DNA of 42,868 nt from Thermoflexales bacterium (GTDB lineage: Bacteria; Chloroflexota; Anaerolineae; J036; Brachytrichaceae). The position numbers and the translations under genes were made by a program. The notes under the pieces were generated by a model. That model was not told the DNA's origin, did not search any database, and worked only from the letters and a program-made list of their open reading frames with translations. Below, in pieces: positions 1 to 7,749 of the stretch; position 1 is the stretch's first letter; every line of letters begins with the position of its first letter. The stretch lies in NCBI GenBank assembly GCA_025056965.1, contig JANWVF010000019.1, forward strand, positions 1 through 42,868, written 5' to 3'.

Positions 1-572
1 GTTGCGAGCAGCACACGCCATTCGTCCGCAGTGTGATAGTGGTAGTGCGCAAGGAGCTGATCTACGGCGCGCGCGTATTGCTCGGCAGCTGCCTTGGTCG
101 GCGCAGCGCGCACACCGTCGAGCAGTTCGCGAAACCGGTCACTCGGCACGGTAAGCACCAACAGCCCTCCTGGCCGCAGCACACGCGCCAGCTCCGGCAG
201 CACATGCTGCGGGTCGGGGATGTGCTCGATCACCGAGTTACTGTAGACCGTGCCAAAGGCGCCGTCGCGATAGGGGAGATGATGCCCGTCGGCGAATTGC
301 ACACCATGGCGATACACGCCGCTGTCGCGTGCCGCCGGCAGTTCCCCTTTGGCGATATCACAACCGTAGATGCCGTCCTGCTTCCCGAAGATCGCCTCTG
401 TGAAAAGGCCATCGCCGCAGCCGAAGTCGAGCATGGGCGCCGGGAAGTCAAGTGTGCTCAGCGCCTTGGCTTCGATCGAGCGCCACAGCGCGACCGGCGG
501 CGCAAACCAGTAGCGTCGCAGCAAGTCGGACAGGAAGTCCTTGCCGCGGTGGACGTGCAGCGTATCGGGCAT
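1..572 (-). CDS. Class I SAM-dependent methyltransferase (3' end outside window)
   Basis: The frame opens at ATG 572 and runs off the left edge, so the C-terminus is missing. The SAM-binding motif I is visible as MLDFGCGDG near residue 47, followed by a motif like SVIEHIPDP and the post-II segment ELARVLRPGGLLVLTVPS, the usual order of a Methyltransf_11-type Rossmann fold. It probably moves a methyl group from S-adenosylmethionine to a small molecule, lipid or sugar; the substrate cannot be read from the sequence. It begins 14 bp after the stop of the upstream LysM gene, which suggests it is the distal gene of the same minus-strand operon. The family call is firm, the substrate unknown. Confidence 0.85.
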   Translation of the reverse strand, partial: MPDTLHVHRGKDFLSDLLRRYWFAPPVALWRSIEAKALSTLDFPAPMLDFGCGDGLFTEAIFGKQDGIYGCDIAKGELPAARDSGVYRHGVQFADGHHLPYRDGAFGTVYSNSVIEHIPDPQHVLPELARVLRPGGLLVLTVPSDRFRELLDGVRAAPTKAAAEQYARAVDQLLAHYHYHTADEWRVLLA

Positions 573-586
573 CGCAAAGCCAAGCG

Positions 587-1669
587 TTAGCGAGTGATGG
601 AGAGCTCTTGGCCGGGGCGAATCAGGCAGTTATCGCCGAGCCGATTCTGGCGAATGAGCTCATCCACCGTGATATTGAACTGCGTGGCGATCGCCCAGCA
701 TGTGTCGCCTTGCTTCACAACGTAGGTGATGGTGTTGCTCGCAGTTATGGGTGCTTCAGTAGGTTGAGGCGCAGGTGCCTCGGTTGGCGTAGGCAGCGCG
801 GTTGGCGAGGGCAGAGGCGTCGGCTCGCTCGTTGCTGTAGCCGTAGCTGTTGCCGTCGCCGGTAGCGCGGCTTCGGTTGCTATGGCTGTGGTGGCGACCG
901 GCAACACATTCGTCGTCGGGATGGCATTGGCCATCGGCGTCGCTGTGACCGCAGCCGATCGGAATCGTAAGTCAGGGCCGATGCTCAAGATCGCAAGAGC
1001 AAGGGCGACGAGGGCAACGACGCCGAGGACTGCCCCTGCGATGATCGGCCAGCGAGGTGACCTGCGTGGCCGTGTCGCCGGAAAGGCAGTAGGACGCTTT
1101 GACGGCGTGGCCTTAGGTTGCAAAGGGCGAGCCGTTGTCACCGGTCGAGGCAGCGTCCGGTAGGCAGCCGAAGCCTGCCATCTCGGCCTATCCTCTGTCC
1201 CCGCCGCAGGGGCTGTGCGGCGAGGTTCGTGCGCGCCGAATGACTGCGTCGGCGTGGGCGAGGATGCATTATCCTCAACAGCCCACTCATCAACCTCCGC
1301 GCCGGCCAACGATTTGCTTGGCGCCTCGACCGATGATGACGCCGAGGCGCCGACGGCTGCGCCGGGCGTCGCCGGTGGCTCGCCGGCCGATGCGGCCGAT
1401 TCTGCAACCTGCGCGTTCGCCGAAGGTGGCGCTGCCGTTTCGCCGTTCGGCATTCGCATTTGGCGCTCTGATGCCGAAGTCGGCGGCGTCTGCTGTGCCG
1501 GCCGAGTCGGTGGCGCCGAGTCGGCGGGGCGCAAAGCCGCCGCGCGCTTGGATGTGACGCCGTCTGATGGCTCGAACACGTAGCCACACATGTCGCAGCT
1601 CGTCGCGTTGGCCGGATTGCTCGAGCCGCAAGACGGACAACGTTTTCTCAACTTGGCCGGTGAAGTCAC
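587..1669 (-). CDS. Zinc-ribbon / single TM / LysM membrane protein (one LysM)
   Basis: A 360-residue protein. At the N-terminus is a CxxC...CxxC zinc ribbon (C11, C14, C25, C28). A long Ala/Pro/Ser-rich segment follows, then basic residues and one membrane helix at about 208-230, a Thr/Pro/Ala-rich linker (240-312) and one LysM domain (314-358). By the positive-inside rule the zinc ribbon should be cytoplasmic and the LysM outside, where LysM domains usually bind GlcNAc-containing glycan. The LysM carries two cysteines (C324, C348) at places also occupied in both LysM domains of the upstream neighbour, suggesting a disulfide. It lies 18 bp after that neighbour, of which it looks like a shortened paralog. 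The low-complexity regions make other reading frames look open here; they are shadows. Function unknown; a wall-tethered scaffold or sensor is a guess. Confidence 0.88.
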   Translation of the reverse strand: MTSPAKLRKRCPSCGSSNPANATSCDMCGYVFEPSDGVTSKRAAALRPADSAPPTRPAQQTPPTSASERQMRMPNGETAAPPSANAQVAESAASAGEPPATPGAAVGASASSSVEAPSKSLAGAEVDEWAVEDNASSPTPTQSFGAHEPRRTAPAAGTEDRPRWQASAAYRTLPRPVTTARPLQPKATPSKRPTAFPATRPRRSPRWPIIAGAVLGVVALVALALAILSIGPDLRFRSAAVTATPMANAIPTTNVLPVATTAIATEAALPATATATATATSEPTPLPSPTALPTPTEAPAPQPTEAPITASNTITYVVKQGDTCWAIATQFNITVDELIRQNRLGDNCLIRPGQELSITR

Positions 1670-1687
1670 GTCGTTAGTCTCCCTGCG

Positions 1688-2953
1688 TTATGAGCCGGGC
1701 GTCGCCGTGGCTGTGGTCGGCTTGCGCCAGACAAACCTGCGCGGGACGCTCGGCGGGCTCAGATCAATATACATGCGCCGGTTAGTGCCCGGCTCGACCC
1801 CGATGAAGCGCTTCACCTGCACCCACCAGGCGATCTCCCGCTCATCGCGGTCGCCCAGGATGTCCTGCGTAAGCTTAAGCGACGTGGCCTTGGTCTCGAA
1901 GATTGGCACAGTCAGCGCGCCTGCCGGCTGAACCTGCACGACATACCACTCGTTCTGTTGCAGCATCCCTACTGTTAGCCATTGTAATGTCACGGTGGTC
2001 TGCGCGTCGCTGATCCGTGCGCCGTCAATTGGCTGCATAACAATTGGGGCGCTATAGCCGGTGCGCGGGGTCGGCGTTTGTAGCACGAAGGGCGTGGCCA
2101 TCGCGGCCGGCGTAGGCGTGGCAAAAGTGATCGTCAGCACTTGATTCATGCGGATTAGGCAATTCGCGTCTAGGTTGTTTTGTTGGATCAACTGATCGAG
2201 CGAGATATTGAACCTTTGGGCGATCTCGCTGCATGTGTCCCCGCCCTTCACCACATAAACGATCTGCGCGGGCAGCGTAGCTGTAGGCTCTTGCGGACCG
2301 CTCGCAGCGCCCGCTGCGGTAGCACCAGGCAGCGGGGTCGGCGAGGGCAGTGGGATCAACAACTTGTCGCCGATGCGAATCAGGCAGCGTTCGATGTCGA
2401 GGTTGTTGAGCGCGGCCAATTCGCCCAGCGACACGCCGAAGCGCTGCGCAATGCCGCCACATGTATCGCCGGACTGCACGACGTATTCGAGCGGTGGGAC
2501 GGGCGTAGGAGACGGCGCCGGCGTCGCAGTCGGCGGCGCGGTGGTCGGCGTCGGTGCAAAGGCAAGCTGTGATCCTCCGGCGATCAACCCGTTCTCCGCA
2601 TCTGTCGCATCTTGAATGACAACTTGGATGGTTGGCTCGGCAAACGGTTGGGTCAGGCCAATGCTCTGCGCAAGCCACATCGCGCCGAGGATGATGGCGG
2701 CAATGACGACGACTATGCCGATCACTCCCCAAGGGATCTGGGCCGCCGAAGATCGCCCGCGCGGCAGCGGTCGTACTCGATTGGTAGCCCGCGAGCGCTG
2801 AGGCTCGGCTGCCTTCGTTGACGGCTCGATGCGCGGCATGGCCTGCGTCGTGCCGAATTCGTGTCCGCACACGTCGCACACTAGTGCATCTTCGGGGGCG
2901 CGCGAACCGCACGAAGGGCAGCGTCTATAGCGCGATCTCGGAGGGCTGCTCAT
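1688..2953 (-). CDS. Zinc-ribbon / single TM / tandem LysM protein with C-terminal beta domain
   Basis: A 421-residue protein. The zinc ribbon (C12, C15, C26, C29) is followed by a basic stretch, a membrane helix at about 74-99, a Thr/Pro-rich linker, LysM 1 (156-201), a second Pro-rich linker, LysM 2 (231-277) and a C-terminal region (about 303-415) rich in predicted strands and aromatic residues. Fibronectin-III-like or another Ig-like fold is my inference for that last part. Each LysM has the GDTC...NxL...CLIR pattern with a cysteine pair. Expected topology is ribbon inside, LysM and C-terminal domain outside. It starts 28 bp after the HD-domain gene and is followed 18 bp later by a one-LysM paralog. 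No catalytic motif is seen, so binding rather than hydrolysis is likely. Confidence 0.9.
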   Translation of the reverse strand: MSSPPRSRYRRCPSCGSRAPEDALVCDVCGHEFGTTQAMPRIEPSTKAAEPQRSRATNRVRPLPRGRSSAAQIPWGVIGIVVVIAAIILGAMWLAQSIGLTQPFAEPTIQVVIQDATDAENGLIAGGSQLAFAPTPTTAPPTATPAPSPTPVPPLEYVVQSGDTCGGIAQRFGVSLGELAALNNLDIERCLIRIGDKLLIPLPSPTPLPGATAAGAASGPQEPTATLPAQIVYVVKGGDTCSEIAQRFNISLDQLIQQNNLDANCLIRMNQVLTITFATPTPAAMATPFVLQTPTPRTGYSAPIVMQPIDGARISDAQTTVTLQWLTVGMLQQNEWYVVQVQPAGALTVPIFETKATSLKLTQDILGDRDEREIAWWVQVKRFIGVEPGTNRRMYIDLSPPSVPRRFVWRKPTTATATPGS

Positions 2954-2981
2954 ACGTCGAGCGGTTGAGGCCGACGGCCGA

Positions 2982-3569
2982 TCACTTCACTCCGTCTAGG
3001 CCGAGGGCGGCGGCGTTGCCTTGCATGGCTGCCAGGACGATGCCGATGTGCTCGTCGAGCGGGACGCCCAGGGCTGCTGCGGCTCGTTCGATCTCGTCGC
3101 GGTGCACGCCGGCAGCGAAAGCCTTCTCCTTCCACTTTTTCTTTACCGACGACACCTGAACGTCGGCGATGTTCTTCGTGGGACGAACAAATGTCACCGC
3201 AGCGATGAAGCCGGTCAGCTCGTCCACTGCGACCAAGGCGCGCTCCATGTCGTTTGCGGGCTGCACACCAGTGAGCTCGGGCGCGTGGGCGGCGATGCCA
3301 TGCAGGATCTCCTCCGGCCAGCCTCGCTCGCGCAAGTAAGCGATGCCGACGTTCGGATGCCCACGGCCATCTAAATTCGGGTATCGCTGGTAATCGAAGT
3401 CGTGAATTAAGCCGAGCACCCCCCACATTTCTGGATCGCCGCCGAAGCGCGGCGCGTAGGCGCGCATAGCCGTCTCGACAGAGAGCATATGCCGGATCAG
3501 GGCCGGATCGGTCGTCCACTCAGTGACGATGGCCCACGCAGCGTCGCGGTTATATCGAGAGTCGCTCAT
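2982..3569 (-). CDS. HD-domain phosphohydrolase family protein
   Basis: A 195-residue soluble protein with the metal-binding pattern of HD hydrolases: H27 in the first helix, H56-D57 in GLIHDFDY, then H71, H90 and H95. Known HD proteins hydrolyse phosphomonoesters or phosphodiesters of nucleotides or other small phosphorylated molecules; the substrate here is not evident. Its ATG overlaps the stop of the upstream YdcF-like gene in an ATGA arrangement (4 nt), indicating translational coupling in the minus-strand operon. It has no membrane segment and no GGDEF, PAS or response-regulator domain, so it is a stand-alone HD protein. Confidence 0.85.
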   Translation of the reverse strand: MSDSRYNRDAAWAIVTEWTTDPALIRHMLSVETAMRAYAPRFGGDPEMWGVLGLIHDFDYQRYPNLDGRGHPNVGIAYLRERGWPEEILHGIAAHAPELTGVQPANDMERALVAVDELTGFIAAVTFVRPTKNIADVQVSSVKKKWKEKAFAAGVHRDEIERAAAALGVPLDEHIGIVLAAMQGNAAALGLDGVK

Positions 3570-4258
3570 CGCGAATCCAAGAGTCTAGCAGATTCACTAT
3601 GGTTGCGCGATCGAGCGATCGGGAGCGGTTCGCTTGGCGTCGGTTGCGGCCGCGCAATGAACACGTCCCAGAACGCTTTTAGCGTGGCGCCGACTTCGCG
3701 AATTTGAAACCAGAACATGCGAGCGTAAGGGCGCTGGTCGGCCGGATAACCGACGACCGACAGCCCGAGCGCGCTGCACGTGAAGATGGCACGGTCGAGG
3801 TGATAGGCTTGGGTCACCAACACGGCGTCGCGCAGGCCAAAGACGGCGCGGGCGCGATAACACGTCTCGTAGGTGCTGCGGCCGGCGTAGTCGAGCAAGA
3901 TATCTGCATCTGGCACGCCGAGCTGAAGCGCTGTTTGGCGCATGACGCCCGGCTCATTGTAGTGAGCGAAGCGATTGTCGCCGCTCATCAGCAGCTTGTC
4001 CACCGCGCCGGCCTTATACAACGCCACTGCCGACGCAACGCGGTCGTATAGCACGGCGCTGGGCCGGCCGTTGCGCACGCCGGCGCCGAACACGATAGCC
4101 ACACGGTGACGCGGCACAGCCTCGGGCGTGCCGTAGATTCGGCCTTGCGCAAGTGCCATCGTGACCCCGCGCCCCAGCAGCGAGGTGCCCAACAGCAGGA
4201 TGGCGAGCCACAAGATAATTTGCTTGATCACAAGCGCATTGTATGCGCAAGACGCCAC
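3566..4258 (-). CDS. YdcF/SanA family (DUF218) membrane-anchored protein
   Basis: A 230-residue protein with one N-terminal membrane helix (about 11-31), then the DUF218 core: VAIVFGAGVRNGRPS, the region KLLMSGDN and a histidine in the segment TQAYHLDRA. E. coli SanA and YdcF belong to this family. SanA mutants lose an envelope barrier function, but the biochemical activity is not settled. The start chosen is GTG 4258, immediately after the cytidine deaminase stop; a second GTG nine codons downstream would give a more usual short cytoplasmic tail. The 3' end overlaps the HD gene by 4 nt. Family assignment is good; role in envelope maintenance is inference from the family. Confidence 0.85.
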   Translation of the reverse strand: MASCAYNALVIKQIILWLAILLLGTSLLGRGVTMALAQGRIYGTPEAVPRHRVAIVFGAGVRNGRPSAVLYDRVASAVALYKAGAVDKLLMSGDNRFAHYNEPGVMRQTALQLGVPDADILLDYAGRSTYETCYRARAVFGLRDAVLVTQAYHLDRAIFTCSALGLSVVGYPADQRPYARMFWFQIREVGATLKAFWDVFIARPQPTPSEPLPIARSRNHSESARLLDSR

Positions 4259-4648
4259 CTACCGCCGTTTCGCCTGCGCCAACTTCTCCGGCGTGAAAGC
4301 GTCCGGCAGCAGCGCGCCGACGGTGGTGAGCGTATAGTTGCCGCGCGCGTCGGCCTGGATGACCAAGGTGTTCAAGCCGAACTCGCTCATAAACTGCCGA
4401 CAGGCGCCGCACGGCGCCCCGCCGTTTTCGGTGACGACCGCGATAGCGACGAACTCACGCTCGCCCTCGCTGATCGCCTTGACGTAAGCCGTGCGTTCGC
4501 TACAGATCGCCAGGCCATACGAGGCGTTCTCCACGTTCACACCGCTATACACATTGCCCGAGGCGGCCAGCAAGGCCGAGCCGACGCGATAGCGCGAATA
4601 GGGTGCATGCGCATATTTCCGCGCGCGATTGGCGACCTCGATGAGCAC
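4259..4648 (-). CDS. cdd: Cytidine deaminase
   Basis: Deaminates cytidine or deoxycytidine to uridine or deoxyuridine in pyrimidine salvage. The protein shows HAPYSRYRVGSALL, the catalytic block NVENASYGLAICSERTA (zinc ligand C49, catalytic E51) and the second zinc site PCGACRQ (C80, C83), in the order expected of a homotetrameric CDA. I chose GTG 4648 because it gives 129 residues, the usual family length, and has GGAAGAGG eight bases upstream. The same frame stays open to 4792, but that extension is Lys/Gln/Pro/Ser-rich and would overlap the upstream transporter gene by 122 bp. The next gene (YdcF-like) begins directly after the stop. The enzyme looks intact. Confidence 0.93.
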   Translation of the reverse strand: MLIEVANRARKYAHAPYSRYRVGSALLAASGNVYSGVNVENASYGLAICSERTAYVKAISEGEREFVAIAVVTENGGAPCGACRQFMSEFGLNTLVIQADARGNYTLTTVGALLPDAFTPEKLAQAKRR

Positions 4649-4670
4649 GCGGATGACCTCTTCCGGCAGC

Positions 4671-6065
4671 TCATCCGGCAGCGGCTTTGTTGACGGCGTT
4701 TGAGAGTCGCTTGTGCTCGGCTTCTGTGGCGTCGTCTGCCGCGCGCGATTGCTCTTGGGTTGCCTGCTGCGCGTTTGTTTGGCTTGGCGCATGCGTCACC
4801 TTCACTTTTAGGATGCGTCGGTCGTTCACAGTAAGCACCTCAAAGACGAACCCGCCATGCTCAACCTTCTCGCCGACCACCGGCACCTTGCCTAATTGGT
4901 CGTAGATGAAGCCGCCCAGCGTGTCGCTTTCGCCCTCAGGCAGCTCAACCTTGAGCAATTCGCTGGCGTCCTCGATGTTCATGCCGGCGTCGAGGATGTA
5001 GCCGTTGCCCTCCGGCAGCGGCACGATATCGGGCTCCTCTCTGTCGTATTCGTCTTGGATCTCGCCGACGATCTCCTCTAGGATGTCCTCGATGGTCACT
5101 AGGCCGGCCGTGCCGCCGTATTCATCCACCACGATGGAGACGTGCACGCGGCGCTTCTGCAACTCGTGCAACAGCTCAATCACGCGCTTGGATTCCGGCG
5201 TGAAATACACCTGGCGCAGCATCTTCTCCAGCGGCGGTTTCGTGCCGTCGCGCAGCGCAGCCAGCATGTCCTTGGCGTAGAGAATGCCGATGATTTCGTC
5301 AATCGTGCCGCGGTAGACCGGGATGCGCGAGTGGCCGGCCGAGATAACTACGTCAAGCGCCTCGTCGAACGGGGTGTTGACCTCCAGCGCTACCATAGCA
5401 ATGCGCGGCACCATCACCTCGCGCGCGACCGTGTCACCGAAGTCCAGCACCGAGAGGATCATCTCCTTCTCGCCCTCCTCGATCAACCCTTCCTCTTCGC
5501 CGGCGTCCACCATCGTCTTGATCTCCTCTTCGGTGACGAGCGTGGCGCCTTCGCGCTTCTGGCCGCCCATCGGGACGGACAACAGGTTGCTCAACACCAC
5601 CGCAAAGCGCACGAACGGCGCGAGCAACACGCTCATCAACTGCACTGGGCGAACGAGCGCCAGCGCGAGTGGCTCGGTGTAGCGCAGCGCTAATGCCTCT
5701 GGCACCAGCCGGCCAAAGACAAACAGGAAGAGAGCCGCGGCGAGCGCGACGATCAGAAAGGCGAGGGCCTGCGCTGCATCCGTCGGCAGACCCTCTATCG
5801 TCGAAGTAAGCCAGTGCGATACCGACGGCGTGAAGCCCAAGGCGGCGATGCCCGCCGCCAACACTAGCCCCAGCAACGCGCCTACTTCTGCCGTGGCCAG
5901 CAGGCGGCCGGAGTTCTCAGTCAACTGTTGGATGGCTCGCGCCGAGGCCACTCCCTTCTTCTCCAACTCAACCAGGCGGGAGCGGCGCATGTTGATCAAT
6001 GCGCTGCGGGCGACTGCGAAGAATGCGCGTAATGCAGTGGCCAACACGAATAGCAACGCGACCAT
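4671..6065 (-). CDS. CorC/HlyC (CNNM-like) transporter: DUF21, paired CBS and CorC_HlyC domains
   Basis: A 464-residue membrane protein. The N-terminal DUF21/CNNM domain (about 1-185) has several hydrophobic helices and the family motif SALINMRRSRLVELE. A CBS pair follows (about 205-325; REVMVPR, HSRIPVYRGTIDEIIGI, VVDEYGGTAGLVTIEDILEEIVGEI), then the C-terminal CorC_HlyC domain (about 340-425) and a polar Ala/Gln-rich tail. Family members are often called hemolysins but are better understood as Mg2+ (or other divalent cation) transporters or regulators controlled by nucleotide binding to the CBS pair. ATG 6065 is preceded by GAGGG eight bases upstream. It lies 59 bp after glmU. The start is slightly shorter than in some relatives, but the motifs are complete. 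Confidence 0.92.
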   Translation of the reverse strand: MVALLFVLATALRAFFAVARSALINMRRSRLVELEKKGVASARAIQQLTENSGRLLATAEVGALLGLVLAAGIAALGFTPSVSHWLTSTIEGLPTDAAQALAFLIVALAAALFLFVFGRLVPEALALRYTEPLALALVRPVQLMSVLLAPFVRFAVVLSNLLSVPMGGQKREGATLVTEEEIKTMVDAGEEEGLIEEGEKEMILSVLDFGDTVAREVMVPRIAMVALEVNTPFDEALDVVISAGHSRIPVYRGTIDEIIGILYAKDMLAALRDGTKPPLEKMLRQVYFTPESKRVIELLHELQKRRVHVSIVVDEYGGTAGLVTIEDILEEIVGEIQDEYDREEPDIVPLPEGNGYILDAGMNIEDASELLKVELPEGESDTLGGFIYDQLGKVPVVGEKVEHGGFVFEVLTVNDRRILKVKVTHAPSQTNAQQATQEQSRAADDATEAEHKRLSNAVNKAAAG

Positions 6066-6124
6066 AGCGACGACCCTCTACACTCCGTCCCAGCGCGAAT
6101 CGCCTGAAACGGCGCTGCCGGGTG

Positions 6125-7504
6125 CTACGCCTCCAGCTTGCGAATCACGCGCGCCGGCACGCCGACAGCCAGCGTTGCGGCCGGCACGTCCTTGGTGACC
6201 ACGGCGCCGGCGCCGGTGCGCGCCCGCTCGCCCACGGTGACTGGCGCCACCAACATCGTGTCGCTGCCGATGAACGCATGATCGCCGATGATTGTGCGGT
6301 TCTTCTTCACCCCATCGAAGTTGCAGGTGATCGTGCCGGCGCCGATGTTGACGTGCGCGCCAACAATGGCGTCCCCCAGATAGCTGAAGTGCCCCATGTG
6401 GCTGCCTGCGCCCAGCGTGCTGTTTTTGATCTCCGCGAAGTTGCCCACGTGCGCGCCGGCACCGACGTGCGCGCCCGGGCGCAGGTGTGAGAACGGCCCA
6501 ATATGCACATCGTCTTCGACTCGTGCGTGCTCGATCATGGACTGCACGATGTGCACGCGGTCGCCGATCTGCGACTCGACGATGTAAGAGTTCGGCCCGA
6601 TCAGGCAATCGCTGCCGATGCGTGTGTGGCCGACTAGGTGAGTGTTGGGCAGAATGACGGTGTCCACACCGATCTCCACACCCTCCTCGATGTAGGTCGT
6701 CTCGGGATCGGTGATGGTCACGCCATTGAGCATGTGCCGACGGTTGATGCGTCGGCGCAGCGCGCGTTCGGCGTCGGCGAGGTCCACGCGGGTGTTGATG
6801 CCGATGCACTCATCGCGGTCATCTGTCACCAGGGCGCGCACCTCGCGCCCGTCGGCGACGGCAATCTCGATCAGGTCGGTCAGGAAGTATTCGCCTTTCT
6901 GCGGATTGGGGCGAATGCGCTTCAGCGCGCCCCACAACCACCTGCCGTCGAAGCAATACGCGCCGGCGTTCAGCTCGCGGATCGCAAGCTGCGCCGGTGT
7001 GCATGCGATCTCCTCGATGATAGCCAGCACTCGCTCGCCTTGCGCATCGCGGATCACGCGGCCGAACCCGCGCGGGTTGTCCGAGGTCAAGGTGAGCATC
7101 GTGATCGCTGCCCCATGGCGCTCGCGCAACGCGATCAGTTGTCGCAGCGTCTCCGGCCGCAGAAGCGGCATATCGCCGTAGGTGACGACGACCTGCGGTG
7201 CGTCGGCAGCATAGGCTTCGGCCTGCATCAGCGCGTGACCGGTGCCCAGGAGTTCGGCTTGCGACGCAAAGACGGCGCGCTCACCGATCGCGGCGCGCAC
7301 GGCTTCGGCGTCGTGTCCAACAACGACGATGGGCACATTTCCGGTTGCCTGAGCTGCAGTAGTGATACAGTGGTCTATCAGAGGGCGACCGCCGAGCGAG
7401 TGCAGGATCTTGGGGCGCTTCGACTTCATGCGTGTCCCCGCGCCGGCGGCGAGCACGACCACGCAAGCGTTAGAGTGCGGATGGTCCGATGCGTCAGACA
7501 TCAT
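6125..7504 (-). CDS. glmU: Bifunctional GlcNAc-1-P uridyltransferase / GlcN-1-P acetyltransferase
   Basis: GlmU makes UDP-GlcNAc from glucosamine-1-phosphate, acetyl-CoA and UTP, feeding peptidoglycan and other glycans. The N-terminal pyrophosphorylase signature LAAGAGTRMKSKRPK lies at about 18-32. The C-terminal half is a left-handed beta-helix of hexapeptide repeats containing HFSYLGD (catalytic-type H372) and TITCNFDGVKKN. ATG 7504 (or ATG 7501, the next codon) gives 458-459 residues, normal for the family. The frame continues upstream to 7663, but that extension reads through the tRNA-Gln gene and a hairpin, so it is rejected. No strong ribosome-binding site is visible. First protein gene of the minus-strand operon that includes the LysM proteins. 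Confidence 0.95.
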   Translation of the reverse strand: MMSDASDHPHSNACVVVLAAGAGTRMKSKRPKILHSLGGRPLIDHCITTAAQATGNVPIVVVGHDAEAVRAAIGERAVFASQAELLGTGHALMQAEAYAADAPQVVVTYGDMPLLRPETLRQLIALRERHGAAITMLTLTSDNPRGFGRVIRDAQGERVLAIIEEIACTPAQLAIRELNAGAYCFDGRWLWGALKRIRPNPQKGEYFLTDLIEIAVADGREVRALVTDDRDECIGINTRVDLADAERALRRRINRRHMLNGVTITDPETTYIEEGVEIGVDTVILPNTHLVGHTRIGSDCLIGPNSYIVESQIGDRVHIVQSMIEHARVEDDVHIGPFSHLRPGAHVGAGAHVGNFAEIKNSTLGAGSHMGHFSYLGDAIVGAHVNIGAGTITCNFDGVKKNRTIIGDHAFIGSDTMLVAPVTVGERARTGAGAVVTKDVPAATLAVGVPARVIRKLEA

Positions 7505-7520
7505 CTGAATTTGAAAACTA

Positions 7521-7571
7521 AGAACCGAGAACCGCGTGCCGCGCGATATACGGGCCTCGATTCTCGGTTCT
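7521..7571 (-). terminator. Inverted repeat between tRNA-Gln and glmU, likely terminator
   Basis: On the minus strand the 11-base arm AGAACCGAGAA (7571-7561) pairs perfectly with TTCTCGGTTCT (7531-7521), with a 29-nt GC-rich loop. The T-rich stretch TAGTTTTC follows the second arm. It lies four bases past the tRNA-Gln 3' end, so it may end the tRNA transcript before glmU or act in the glmU leader. The long loop makes it less typical than a classic terminator. Confidence 0.55.
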
Positions 7572-7574
7572 CCA

Positions 7575-7646
7575 CTGGGGCGGCTGGATTCGAACCAACG
7601 AATGTCGGATCCAGAGTCCGATGCCTTACCACTTGGCGACGCCCCA
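7575..7646 (-). tRNA. tRNA-Gln (anticodon CUG)
   Basis: A 72-nt cloverleaf on the minus strand. The acceptor arm TGGGGCG pairs with CGCCCCA, discriminator G at 7575. The D-arm has GCC AAGTGGTAA GGC. The anticodon arm is TCGGA / TCCGA around loop CTCTGGA, giving anticodon CTG, which reads CAG. The T-arm is GTTGG / CCAGC with loop TTCGAAT. The U1-A72 pair is typical of bacterial tRNA-Gln. CCA is not encoded. A -10-like TAAAAT lies 17 bp upstream. Confidence 0.96.
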
Positions 7647-7663
7647 TCGCTGTTGCATGCCAT

Positions 7664-7669
7664 ATTTTA
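7664..7669 (-). promoter_or_regulatory. -10 element of tRNA-Gln
   Basis: TAAAAT on the minus strand, 17 bp before the tRNA 5' end, leaving room for a 5' leader of about 10 nt. The same hexamer precedes tRNA-Pro at 38716. No convincing -35 is visible. Confidence 0.45.
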
Positions 7670-7733
7670 CCATTCACAACAGGGAAGGTGACGGCGCGAC
7701 AACCGGAAGGGCTACGCCCCGGCACATGTGTGA

Positions 7734-7739
7734 TAGATT
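7734..7739 (+). promoter_or_regulatory. -10-like hexamer close to GNAT start
   Basis: TAGATT ends 10 nt before ATG 7750, with no Shine-Dalgarno sequence between. It is one of several such hexamers in the window that would place the transcription start at or next to the start codon. Confidence 0.35.
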
Positions 7740-7749
7740 CTGCGCCGAC

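Noticed and set aside
61-130. Apparent frameshift in the methyltransferase near the left edge
   Set aside because: Careful re-reading of the complement shows the frame stays open to base 1.
33-865. Plus-strand frames at the left edge
   Set aside because: They mirror the methyltransferase and LysM genes; no start signals or recognisable domains.
7505-7663. N-terminal extension of GlmU by 53 residues
   Set aside because: It reads through a complete tRNA-Gln gene and a hairpin; ATG 7504 gives the normal family length.
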